A DNA stretch of 64,000 nt. Source: Icerya purchasi (taxonomy: Eukaryota; Arthropoda; Insecta; Hemiptera; Monophlebidae). The notes beneath the pieces were generated by a model that had not been told where the DNA came from, did no database searches, and saw nothing but the letters and a program-made list of their open reading frames with translations. The DNA is taken from positions 516,542,815 through 516,606,814 of the forward strand of contig CM077115.1 of the NCBI GenBank assembly GCA_039619475.1, read 5' to 3'. The position numbers were made by a program, and so were the translations under genes. Of the stretch, positions 10,956 to 22,153 are shown in pieces; positions within the stretch are counted from its first letter, which is position 1; every line of letters starts with the position of its first letter.

Positions 10956-11715
10956 CAAAATAGCTTCGTCGGAGCTTTCCGATCGAAACTAATAGCGACC
11001 GCTTAAGGAAAAGACAAAGATGATTGATAAGTAGCAAAGAAAGATTGGACAACATACAGCTCAAATTATCAGGAAGTAACATTGAAAAGATGGCCCGGTA
11101 TAAATATCTAGGATGCTCTGGATAAATAAGAAGGCAGACCCGGATGAAGAAATAAAAAGGTAAGGCATAGCGACAGCAAGAGATGCTTTCAGTGATTGGA
11201 AGAAAGTACACTAACATCTACAGACCGCTCAAGATATCGCTGAAATTAAGAGTTCTCCTCAAATGCTACATATGGCCACGGCTATTTATTATTCGGATGC
11301 GAGACGTGGACACTGAAAACAGCAATGATAAAAAAACAACTAGAAGCGTTCGAAATGTGGTGCTACCGAAGAATGCTTGAGATCTCGTGGACGGAGAAGA
11401 TAAAAAATTCAGAAGTACTGCTGCGCATGGACAAAAACTGATGGATGCAATAAAAAAGAAGAATACGTCGGACATATTATAATACGTGGCCCTAAATATC
11501 AGCTATTGAGAAGACAAGTTTACTTGGGCAGATCGAAGAAAAAAGGAGGAATTGGTAGGAAGAATACGAGACATGGTTTGAAAATATATCAAAAAAATCG
11601 GTCAAACCATTCGACGGAAGACATAATTCATACAGCCAGGAACCGGGAAAAATGGGAAAAAATCATCTTCACGTCAACAGCCTGAAGTCCGATGAGGATA
11701 CCTTAAAGAAGAAAA
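10956..11715 (+). pseudogene. RTE-like LINE 3' part, decayed
   Basis: Frames carry RYKYLGC, then GCETWTLKTAMIKKQLEAFE, MWCYRRMLEISWTEKIKNSE and VLLRMDKN, and later an N-R-E-K-W-E-K-I-I ending. The C-E-T-W-T-L...E-A-F-E-M-W-C-Y-R-R-M-L...I-S-W-T series is the hallmark of the domain after the polymerase in insect RTE-like LINEs. At least three frame changes and stops are present. Endonuclease and polymerase are absent, so this is a 5'-truncated copy. Confidence 0.85.
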
Positions 11716-12334
11716 AGCGCGCTGCAATCAATTGAGCAGTACAAACTTGCTATAATAAAGTCGGATCCGTACGTCTCGGAAATTAAAAAGCCAATACTAA
11801 ATTTTTACCAGTCTCAAGTCCAAACACGGTAGTGGAATTCAGCTAGAGTCTGCATCTCAGTGAAGGAAACGAGATCGCCGATTCACTGACTAAGGAAACG
11901 TCTGGTCATCAGCTTTTTTAAACTTCCATTCACAGAACTTGAAATACTGTAGCGAAAAAATCACAATCTGTAACACCTTCCAACAATACTAACACTGGCT
12001 TCTTTAAACGGATCGAATAATTTTCTTACTTCTTTTTAGCCGTCGCGGCAAATCGTGACTCTCTGAACCTCTCTCTCGAGAAATCATACGTGCCATAAAC
12101 AGATGCCGAGTGAGTAACTTAGCTCGAGCGTCGGCCTCATCACAAGTCCCCTGCTTGTGACTGCGGCGCCTTCATACAAGACCTGAATCATGTTTTCTGG
12201 CCAGTGCGTTACGAAACGCAACGTTCAACTCTCTGCTAATTGCTTTGAAGCGTTCGAAGATTTTTATCCACCAATGAATATTATCATCTCGATTATTGTC
12301 GATCTCCCCAAATTGATGTTTGTAAGGCGTTGCT
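11716..12334 (+). pseudogene. LINE fragment: RNase H end and CCHC-like C-terminus
   Basis: At about 11859 a frame gives SEGNEIADSLTKETSGHQLF, the last RNase H motif. At about 12145 another frame gives SPACDCGAFIQDLNHVFWP, a Cys-x-Cys...His pattern like the zinc knuckle closing many RNase H-bearing LINEs. It stops near 12,335, where a second LINE tail (copy c) begins in the same orientation. Between the motifs the frame is broken repeatedly. Confidence 0.65.
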
Positions 12335-12787
12335 TTTCCAATCTATTCAGCCTTCCCTTCCTCGTTTCCCCTGGTTTCTTGACTTTCCTTCCATGCGTCG
12401 CTCCAACATCTCTGCGATTTGCCGTCTAAGCTTCGAGTTTGCTTCCTTCCTCGCTTTTCCGTTACTCTCTTGTGCCGTCTCCTTTTTGTCCATTGCATCC
12501 CTCCAATATTCAATTTGTGTGTGATCCTGATCACATAATGTTCGAGTGTTCACCCCTTGTAACCGATCAAACTGCTTTCTACTCCTCCCTTTTACATATT
12601 CCCACTCTATACAGTGCTTCGTTCATTTTCTCCCTTCCTTCTCCTTCTGTTGTTCAGGCTCTTGATTCCTTTCTGCTGTCGGCTACCTCTGATATCGTGT
12701 AAAGATCTGAGTTTCTTGCGTCTTTTTTCCTTTGCTCTTGAGTCAATGTCCTTGTAGACGAACCCAAAAAAAAAGAAGAAAAAAAAT
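12335..12787 (+). pseudogene. LINE 3' end (family copy c)
   Basis: Encodes CVCDPDHIMFECSPLVTDQT, then a hydrophobic C-terminal tail ending SATSDIV and a stop near 12,700. The 3' untranslated part contains GTCAATGTCCTTGTAGACGA and ends in an A-rich tail at about 12,765. The copy at 32.2-32.6 kb on the minus strand is closely similar over its whole length, and a shorter tail lies at 50.6 kb. Confidence 0.75.
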
Positions 12788-15700
12788 AGACGTTACTTCA
12801 ATTTTTTTATCAGATTGTAAGTTAAAAAAATGTAAACTGTTATATGTTAAATGAAAATTATTATTTAAGTTCATATTATGTAAATTGTTTAGTCGCATAA
12901 TAATCTCATTGGAGATTAAATGCGTTAATAAATGTATATATATATACATGTATTTAGGACGTTGTTTACAATATACTTATTTATCTCTTTATACTTTTAT
13001 ATATATACATATATATATATATTTTTTTTTTCGACATAGTAGAATGAAAGATGAGATTCTTAACTAAAAAAGCGTAATAGACGGTTTAGGTTCCCCAAAT
13101 GGCTTCTTTAGTAGTCGAATATTCGTAATTTAAGAAGGATTTTTTATCGTTTTTTTTTCTTAAATTTTACATTTTCAACATTAATTTGACTATTTAGGTT
13201 ACGATTTGTTGGAGGATTAGCCTTCTATTCTGGGGACCTGGCGGCCGGTAAAGACGAAATAAAATCGGAAAAACCGTAAAAATCTATAGAACAAAAGACC
13301 CTTACTGTAAATCATCTCGCTTTCCTATTGTTTTCAGTTATTTCCCTTCGCAGGGGGTTTTTAAGGGTGAGAAAAATGCGTCACGCACATGTTACTCTAT
13401 ATTTTGTCGGATTGTTCGTATGAACAAGCAAATTTTAATCTCCGAATAATTCGAAAACTCACTAAAACTAATAACACTGTGTATGTGTGCGCGCGCGCGC
13501 CTGTATGACTCTTGGGGAGTCTATTCGACCGTCCTCCTGAGCAATTTCTGTAATTTCTAATTGCCCGATGATGAAGTGGTGAATTAAAAACACAGAAATA
13601 AAAAATATTTCTTCAAATAGCTTCTGTTCGTATTTTAATTATGTTGCGATATTCCGTCGATCGTGTAATCGGTAAATACAAATGTATTCGACGTAACGTA
13701 TGTATCTGTGTGAAACACGAAATTTATAAAAATCTGAACCACCTAACCCCGCTGACGTTAACACGTTCTTAACCGCTACGTTACTCTCGCAAGTTTCATC
13801 TGTCATTTTTTAAATTGCAATTGGGGTGCAACGCGCTTTTCAGTTAATTATACGACGAGGTGCGCGATGAAAATTACGCGTTTCCCCTTGATTTGATTTA
13901 ACCGGTACACCTGGTCACTACTTTTCTATCCTCGGACTTGTACACAGCCTTCGTTTTTCCTGCATGCCGACGTGAAGTTGAGCTCTCGAGAAAAGCCCGC
14001 GCCTTTAACCACGTCGTAACCTGAAAAAGCAGACGAGATTTGTGATCAGGTAGGCCAGCGAACTACGATTTTTACTTCTAGCTGAACGAGAGAATTCGCG
14101 TGACATGAATTGTGATGATTTTCGGCACAAGTCGCGTCTCAAGTACGGATGGCAAAAAGGTACACAGAGCTTTGCTTCTTACCGAAGCCGTGGAAACATC
14201 AATTCGGTTAACAAAACTGCAGTGGAGCCGGGGCTTACATTCGCGCGAAGAACGCGCAGCCTTTGATGATAGGCGTCTTGCTAAGAACTGATCAAAGTTC
14301 GAATACATTCGAAGTTAGCGGAGTGAATCATTTTTCAGTCTTTCAAATGATGAATGCTTGTCCACAATCGTCGCATCTATTCAGGAGTGAGCAAATTATT
14401 CTACCATGAAACTGCCGTCTTGCTATCCCGTAATCCTAGCCACATTTTCTTTCTAATTCCTCCCGACTACTTTTCTATACACTAATTTGTTATCTCTTAA
14501 GCTTTCTAATCCGCACCGCGCCTCTTAATCCATTCCCTCTTCTCCGCCAGTTTCTTCATATTCCTTTTATTTAATAATCAGTATATCGGATTCTTCCTTC
14601 GCCATCTAATCGCTTCTGGGCATTCCGTTTTCGAGTTGTAGTTTATATTAGATTATGTATGTTCCGTCTACTTCGTGTTTTTATTTCTTCAAGTTCTTTT
14701 TTTAATTTTAAATTTCAAATTAAGCTTTTCTTTATGTTTCCTATAATAGTAAGACGGAAAACAACAGTGCAAAGCTGAAACATATAAAAAAATAATACCA
14801 CAACGGCTTAATTAGAAATTGTTACTTTCTCGATACAAAATGTTTATCTCTATACAAAACGAAACAAGATTCAACGCCAGTTACGTACAATTACTGCACC
14901 GAATAAATAGTTGCACCCGTATTCCATCGTTTATCTTAGCCAGATAACATATCTGTTGAAAGCAGTTATCGCATTTCCTGGTCATTTTTGCATTGAACAT
15001 GTATTTGGTCGTTTTGCACTGTTTTTCGATATTTATGCATATTTGGGTAACATGATACTTCGTCATTTTTTTTTCTTCATAAATATGTATACATATATAC
15101 AATATACATATACATAAATATACATATGTGTACACATATGTGCTGATTAGATGAGTCGCTTGATGTTCCAAGTGCGACCATTAGTTGATTTTAATTTGAC
15201 GTCGAGTTTCCGATAATTTGGATTTAAATGGTTTTTTTGTTTTTTTTAAATTCAACGCGAGAGAGTTTATTCAATAAAATTAAATTAACGACTCTGCCTA
15301 TTCAAACGGAAATATTAAAAAATAGAAACTTCTAGCAAATACTTGGACGAGCGTAATAATAATAATAATACATGCGCACACTGTTACGTTGTTTCCGAGC
15401 GAGCTGCGTGGTATTATCCGTTCTACCTACATCTCGACAGCAATGCCCTGTCCAGTTTCGTCGTACTGGTTCCTGAGTGTACCGTTAACGGTCACTCTAT
15501 GCCGATTTACATGAAGCAAACATTACACTCACACCAGAATCGAGAAGACATCGGCAACCTCACCTGGTCTAAAACACCGCTATTGCCCCCGAGGTCGGAC
15601 GAATTCACAAAATCATCGAAAAATCTTTTAATCCGCAAATGATAATATTTCTTACTCTCAACCGTCTTCATCATCGTTGCGCCGAATATTACTCTTCAAC

Positions 15701-17329
15701 AATTCGGAATACCACCGAATGACGATGTATCATCAGTGTACATAATGCATATATTTATATTTCTAAAAGCTAATAACCCCTTGAACGAAAGCGTAAAACG
15801 AATGCCTAATCGTAGAATCTATTTTAAAACTATTCAAAAAATATTTTACAGGTATATTTAAACTCCTTCAGGGTACTGTTACGAACTTCCTAGAGGTACT
15901 TTGACATCTAAGACATTTTACCGGACCCAAACTAGGTATTATGAACTTTTCTTTAAACCTCGCAAATTTTCCCTAAAGAATATCCCCATGTGACCGAGGA
16001 CCTGTTATTAATATAATCACAACTCTCGTAATTAACTTTGTTCTGAAATACGTTCATTTTTTTTTTTTCCTTTTTTTTGACAAAACAGAGGAACTTTTAT
16101 TAATTGATGAATATCTCATCACGTAAGGGGAAAACAAAAAAAGAACGTTGGTTTTTCAAGTAGTGAGATTTTATAAAAACTTAAAAAAAAGAGAAGCGAA
16201 ATAACGCGTAGAAGTAGGGGATAAAAGATGAGGATTAAAAGTAACATCGAAGAGAGAACATTTAGACTTTGTAGATTATTAAACTTTTGTAGAAATATGT
16301 ACGTAAAGGAAGAGAGAAAATGACCAAAAAAGTGTAAGAAGATGGAAGATGAAAGTAACATGTAACGGGCGTCATATGCTTGCCGGGGCCCTGTCGACGT
16401 AACAGTATTATGCGCTTGTTACAGCGTCAGCGATTATATAACGCAAAATCTGATATAAAAATACAGAATTAGCTATTTGATGGAGGAGTTGCCGTCTCTC
16501 TAATAAGCTATCAATATCGTTATCTAATAGTCGAAATAGATTTAATTCGTTTTTTTCTATTTCGCTCGTTTATTCGATTTAAATATTCGATTTAAATATT
16601 CGACTCGGTTTATTATTGTAATATGAAAAAATAAAGTAAAATCATAAAAATAGCTGTGTCTAGAAGGGCGAACGACGACAATTGAAATTACTAAGATCAG
16701 CGGGGAAAGAAAAAGAAAGCGTTCGATCATAAAAAGGAAGACTCAGAAATGGAAAAAAAAATGTATCAACATCAATAAAAAAATAATAATAAAAGAAATC
16801 GGCATGGTGTGAAGGGTTTCTCTTGAATTTTCTGATATCGAAAGATCATTCTGGTTGTCGAGTAAAACATAAAACAATAACAAGGTCATAATAAATATCT
16901 TTTAAAACACACTTATTTCCGAAAGTTATTTATTACGAGTAATCACTGTGAAAGCTTTAAATATTTAATAACAAGGTCAGTTAAGCAGATGTTTTATGTG
17001 CTGAGGACTCCGTATGTTAAAAATTTACATTTACATAATCTTGAATTCAAAATAAATACATTCAATATTGTAACAACATATATGTATTTTTCACTCAGTA
17101 TTCCCGTAAATACATTTTTACGACTTCCTATTTTTCGAAATTTTTTAAAACCTATTATACTTCGTTAAGGATTCGAAGTATGATTTCATAATTTCGAAAT
17201 ATGATTATTTCATTACATTATAATTACAATAAAAAAATTATTATTATTATACCTGATAATTTAATACGACAACTTTACCTTTTTTTAATGACAAAATTTA
17301 AAAGAAATATATATACATAATAATTACAA
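12788..17329. other. Long stretch without a recognisable gene
   Basis: Holds TA-rich runs near 12,936 and 13,000-13,021, a GC-dinucleotide run at about 13,490, an unrecognised 76-codon frame (14,078-14,308, minus), a pyrimidine-rich patch at about 14,440-14,620 resembling the 3' parts of the LINE tails, (ATA)n at about 15,356, an unrecognised 99-codon frame (15,343-15,642), and a duplicated TTCGATTTAAATA near 16,575. None can be assigned. Confidence 0.45.
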
Positions 17330-17784
17330 CGTAATTCTTAGGCTACTCCCCATTCGAAAAAATGTCCCAATTTTATGAAACGCAAAATGTCTCAATTTTA
17401 TGTAACGCAAAATGTCCCAATTTTATGTAACGCAAAGTGTCCCAAAAAAATGTCTCAATTTTATGTAACGTTTGTTATATTTTATAGGATTTCTGTTATT
17501 GTTATTTAAAAAATATCACAATTTTATGTAATGAAATATGTAACGAAAAATATAACGCAAAAATATCTTAATTTTATGTAATGAAAGTTAAATGTTAGGA
17601 TAGGATTTTTGTGATTATGTTTTGTTTTTCTTTTTGTGTTGATGCCAGTAAGAATTACGTTGTAAATTTTGATCATTTTATACAAAGTATAGAAGAAAAA
17701 GAGACATAAATAAAAGCAAGAGGGGTCAAGGGGCATAGCCCTTGCGAGGCCAAAGTGGCCGAGTTTATATATATATATATATTA
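17330..17784 (+). repeat. Retroposon-like segment with degenerate 25-bp tandem array and (TA)n tail
   Basis: 17,358-17,590 holds about six degenerate units of AATGTCCCAATTTTATGTAA followed by CGCAA. It continues through TAATGAAAGTTAAATGT, AAGTGGCCGAGTTTATATAT and a (TA)n run. A second copy of the 3' portion lies at 59,016-59,200 and ends the same way (GGGCCGAGTTATATATATAT). Shared 3' ends that run into the same simple repeat are typical of SINE or LINE insertions; no coding capacity is visible. Confidence 0.6.
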
Positions 17785-18476
17785 GAGTGGTCCTTATTTA
17801 CATGATTTCGGATTTTTTTTTTTTTACCCGCCCCCTAAATATCTTTTAAATATATAAAAAAATTCTCGTATAATCTGAGCACTTAATTTTAATATTAACA
17901 CACTCCCCAAAGTCACCAAAGTTTTAAATGGGGAAAATACATGCAATTTTTTTCCATAACGCTTATAAAAATTATAACTCTGGTAAAAATTGATGAATCA
18001 AATTAGAAAATTTAGTACAGTTGTAGCTTATACTATTCGGAACAATTCTTAAAAATTTTTAATTATTTAGATTTATTACTTCCTTACATATCAGATTAAT
18101 AAATATGAAAAAAAATTCCTGACTTAAAATATTTTTGTAATATCACTCGTAATATGAAATAATTTTTTTTCTATTCCAGTTCTCTCAAAAAATACCTTTT
18201 TTTGTTTGTTTTTTAGGTAAGATTATAAATAAAATAATTTTCAGATTTTTATTAATACATTTGTAGAAAGTTTATTTTTACTTGGACATTTTTACGCAGA
18301 TGGTGAATTAAAAAGCTCGGGGGTGCCATCTAGCTCAATACCATAGGGACTTTGTAAAGCGAGTTAATATTAAAATTAAGAGCTCAGATTTTACAGGATT
18401 TTGTTTTAAAAAATTTAAAAGATATCTATAAAGCGGGCAAAAAAAAATTCCGAAATCATATAAATAAGGACCATCC
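17785..18476. mobile_element. 692-bp MITE with about 125-bp terminal inverted repeats, TA target site
   Basis: The left end GAGTGGTCCTTATTTACATG and the reverse complement of the right end, GGATGGTCCTTATTTATATG, continue to match for about 125 bp (through CTTTTAAAT, AAAATCTGAGC-like and TTAATTTTAATATTAAC). TA flanks both ends (17,783-17,784 and 18,477-18,478), as for Tc1/mariner-type insertion. It sits inside the (TA)n tail of the preceding retroposon-like segment. There is no reading frame of note. Assignment to Tc1/mariner is inferred from the TA sites alone. Confidence 0.8.
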
Positions 18477-18889
18477 TAATATATATATATATATTCGTAT
18501 GTACAAACAACGAATGCGATCGCTACATATAATTAAAACCGTAGACAATGAAAGACCCCTTAAAGGAACATATCACCAAATAAACTCACTAAATACGAAT
18601 GGAAAAAGAAAGATAATTAAATTTAATTTATTTAATTTATTTTTAAAAATGGCTGACTGCATTTGAAATAAAAAAGAAAAAAAAAGAAAAAAAGCACTGG
18701 AAATAGAATCGGACCGATTATTAATAATCTTCACCTATTTCTTATTAATGGTAAATACACATGTCAGAAGTCCGTTTCCATTTCATATCGAAGTCGTTAT
18801 TTTAAAAAGGAAAATATCGAGTGACGACGTAAAACAGGTTTCCCTGCTTCATTTACAACAACGAATTATCACACTTTGTCTTCGTTCAT

Positions 18890-19638
18890 TTACATCTACT
18901 TTACAATATAGTCTCTCCTGATAACTCTTCTGATTTCATCATTCTTCGCAATACGCTGTCTTATCCATCTTCTTTCCTCTCACTACTCCATCTGTGTTTA
19001 TTTTCTGTGGATTTCCAGCCATATGGGCATTAAAGGTAATGAGACGGCCGATTCCTTGGCTCGAGTTGCTGCTTCCTCTCGTTCCTTCTTTAAAAAATTC
19101 CATCCTCCAACTTGAATTCCCTATGTACTAAATTTCATCTTAAACTTTGGTCCGATATTTACCCTTCCTCCTTCCGTAACGATCAATCCTTTTATCTGTC
19201 TGTACAACCTAGTCTTCCTTCTAATATCTGGTGTTCTTGGAGTTACTTTAACTTCCTTGTACTGTTGTCACTTCTATGATTTGCTTGCGTTTTGGCCATT
19301 CTGCTCTTCCTTTCTCTCGTTTTCGCTTTTCCCTTGTTTCTTCTCCAAACTGTCCTCTTCACCCTAATGAAGCGGCGAATTGCGACGCCAATCACGTATC
19401 TTTTTTGAATGTCCATCTCTTTCTGTTGAACGCGGTATCCTATATTCTTGTTTGCTGAAACTCAACCTACTCCTTATTGTGCATCTTATATTCTGTCCTT
19501 CTCTTCACCATCCATTATCTCATCCGTTAGTTCCTTTATATTGTCCATATCTGACCGAATCAAAATTTAACTGACGGCTCTTTTCTTTTTTGTTGTTTCT
19601 GGGTGTAGGTCCTTAGCTGACGTGCCCAAAGGGGGGGA

Positions 19639-19670
<32 letters not shown>

Positions 19671-19672
19671 TA
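18890..19672 (+). pseudogene. LINE 3' fragment: RNase H end and C-terminus (family copy d)
   Basis: Near 19,005 a frame gives FLWISSHMGIKGNETADSLA, the terminal RNase H motif, followed by AASSRSFFKKFHPPT, which matches copy a's VPFFKKFHPLT. Later CDANHVSFLNVHLFLL-type sequence and, in another frame, FFECPSLSVERGI give the C-terminal tail. It ends in TGACGTGCCCAAAG, a G-run and an A/(TA)n tail at 19,639-19,672. Frames are broken in at least three places. Confidence 0.8.
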
Positions 19673-20717
19673 GTCTTTTGTCTGCTAATGTTTATGTAGC
19701 CCGTTAATTTAGTTTTATTTAGTAGTTCCGTTTAAAAATGAAAAAGAAAAGAAAAATCTCCCCAATAATGCAGGTGAATAGTCTATTCGTATTTGTCAAA
19801 ATACTATTTCGAATTGCTTAAGCTCCGGGCTACCCCGTCTTGTATTTTCGCTTTTACAAAAAAGAACGATAATAATTACGAACCAACCCTATTCTTATTA
19901 ACCAGTGCTTTATAAGTATATTGATGAATGGTTAAGTAGAAATTATAACGAAATATAACTTAATTTCTGGCAAATCGTAGAGTGACCTTTTCATCGATTT
20001 ACTTCACGCCTGGAAAAAAATATTTCTTTCTAAACTTTTAACGCCCCGAAGGTCTCATTTTAAAATTGGAAACACGGATGCTTCAAAGGAGAATAATATC
20101 CGGATATGTTATAACCTTGTTCATCGCACCGCAAAAGGAAGAGACACGATGTTTTCTTTTTTTTTTTGGGGGGGGGGGGCTTTTCGCTAACTTCGAAATG
20201 AAATATAGTTTCGTTCTCGTTCCATCGATATTTCGGAAAAAAACATATATTTCTTTCGAAAATTTCGAGCTTTTAGCGCCCCGAGGGCTCTAATATGAAG
20301 TTGTAAGCTCGGCTATATTTTTCCTCGGCAGCGTTCCAGCGTTCTTTTATGCACATGTTTAGGATGTATTTTGGCTTTTTCAACATTTTCACTCGGGCTA
20401 TTCTTTAGAAGAACATATACTACTACTTTTTTTTGCTGATTTTGGCCGAAAAAGGGGATTGAAATAATTTTTTATCGGTAGTTACAACAAGAGTTCCTGC
20501 ATTTTGTTTCTATATTTTGAATTTCACTATCTGCTGGTGAGAGTTATGGATCTTTAAGCGATTTTCGAAGTCGTTTTAAATTCCATATTAGATATTTTTG
20601 TCAATCGATTATTATCTTAAAGTTATAATAGAGAATTTTAATTATGTTTTAATGTTTCAATTTTAAAGTCTATTATAAGTTATTATTATAAGTATTTTCC
20701 TGCCGTATAACTATATT
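19673..20717. other. No gene seen; weak internal duplication
   Basis: About 20,005-20,080 and 20,222-20,300 share ATTTCTTTC...TTTTARCGCCCCGARGG and may be a diverged duplication about 225 bp apart. A G-run lies at about 20,168-20,179. Confidence 0.45.
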
Positions 20718-21158
20718 ATAAATATAAACAATTTTAAAAAATGACCGTTAACATTACTGATGTTATATACTTTTTGTATTACACGAAATTCAACACAATT
20801 TACAAAAATATATAACATAATCTAGATTGTAAAAACATTAAGAAAACATTAAAAAATGAACCATATAAAACAATAAATATAATAAATTAGCCCGACCGTT
20901 TTCGTCAATTGTTCGACATATTCATACAATTGACAAAACCGGTCAGACTAATTTATTATATTAATTATTTTATATAGTTAATTTTTTAATGTTTTTAATG
21001 TTTTTACAGTATAGATTATGTTGTTATATATTTTTGTGAATTGTGTTGAATGTATAACATCGTTCGTGTAATACAAAAAATATAACATCGTTCGTGTAAT
21101 ACAAAAAATATAACATCAATAATGTTAACGGTCATTTTTTTAAATTGTTTACATTTAT
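20718..21158. mobile_element. 441-bp near-complete palindrome (foldback/MITE-like)
   Basis: The left arm (from about 20,718 with ATAAACAATTTTAAAAAATG, then ACCGTTAACATTA) matches the reverse complement of the right arm ending at about 21,158. Pairing continues to the centre near 20,925, where GTCAATTGTTCGAC meets CAATTGAC. The right arm has a 29-bp tandem duplication (GTTCGTGTAATACAAAAAAT unit at about 21,063-21,120) that is single in the left arm. The predicted transcript would fold into one long hairpin. There are no coding frames. No target duplication could be set with confidence. Confidence 0.75.
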
Positions 21159-22153
21159 CTATAAGTTTTGGTTTTTATTTATATAAACTAGTTACTATTA
21201 TGTATTATTTCGATTCCGTTGTTATGTTCTGCGTCAAGGCCGTGTCCACGGAGGGGGAAAGGGAGTTAAACCCTCCCATTAGAACTGAAATAGTTTATTA
21301 TAAATACACAAAAATCCGAAGAAAATCAAAAATTTCAAATAAATATTGATGATTTTTTAGGGTGTTTGTAGATTTAAAAAAAAAAAAAAAATATATATAC
21401 ATATATATACTTTATATTTCTAGGTAGTTCTCGTTAATATTTTATACAAAATTTTTTATTACGAGCATAATCAATAACGTGGGTAATTTTTATTAATGTT
21501 TATGCGGTAATTCATTTATGTAAATTATCAATGTATAAATCAAAATGATATGGAAATTATTAATAAAATGAATATTAATAAAAAATGTATTGTTATTTTT
21601 ACAAAATAAATATGCGAAGAAAATTTTAAAACCCCACCCATTTCATAATTCTGGGCACGGCTCTCTGTTTTGCATCTATATTTTATGTTCTAATACTTTT
21701 GACTTTTCCTTATCATTAATTAGCTGTTTATCATGCAGTCATCTGCAAAATAAAGATATCTTCTTGCAATAGTTTTTTTTTTACATTCCAATGTTCAATT
21801 ATAAGCGTTGCGTCAATTACATCGTTACATTTTTTACGCGTGTTTAAAGAGAATATATATATATATATACGGAACTAGCGCATATTCTTGGGCAACATCG
21901 CACAATGTTGTACTCGCTTAATTCTTCATACCGCACTTGTCCTACCTATGTAAACAGTTTTGAAACTCTATTTATTTTGTCTACCGGTAATGCTTATTTC
22001 GTTCAGATTTCGCATCAAAAATTTTTTTTCTTTGAATCTACCAAAGTAAAATAAACTGATGATATTCTTTTGCTAATGCTTTATTGTTAATATTAGTTAG
22101 ACGCAACAGTCGATTTTCATTCTCTATACCCGAATTGTTTACTCTATGTAGTA
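21159..22153. other. No gene seen; AT-rich with simple repeats
   Basis: Contains a poly-A/(TA) patch near 21,376-21,405 and (TA)n at about 21,852-21,868. Short frames only. Confidence 0.45.

Noticed and set aside
14078..14308. 76-codon minus frame as a host exon
   Set aside because: No known motif, no splice signals checked convincingly, and no neighbouring exon candidates.
17358..17590. CRISPR-like array
   Set aside because: Units are adjacent without spacers, degenerate, and the sequence is eukaryotic; it is an ordinary minisatellite-like tandem repeat.
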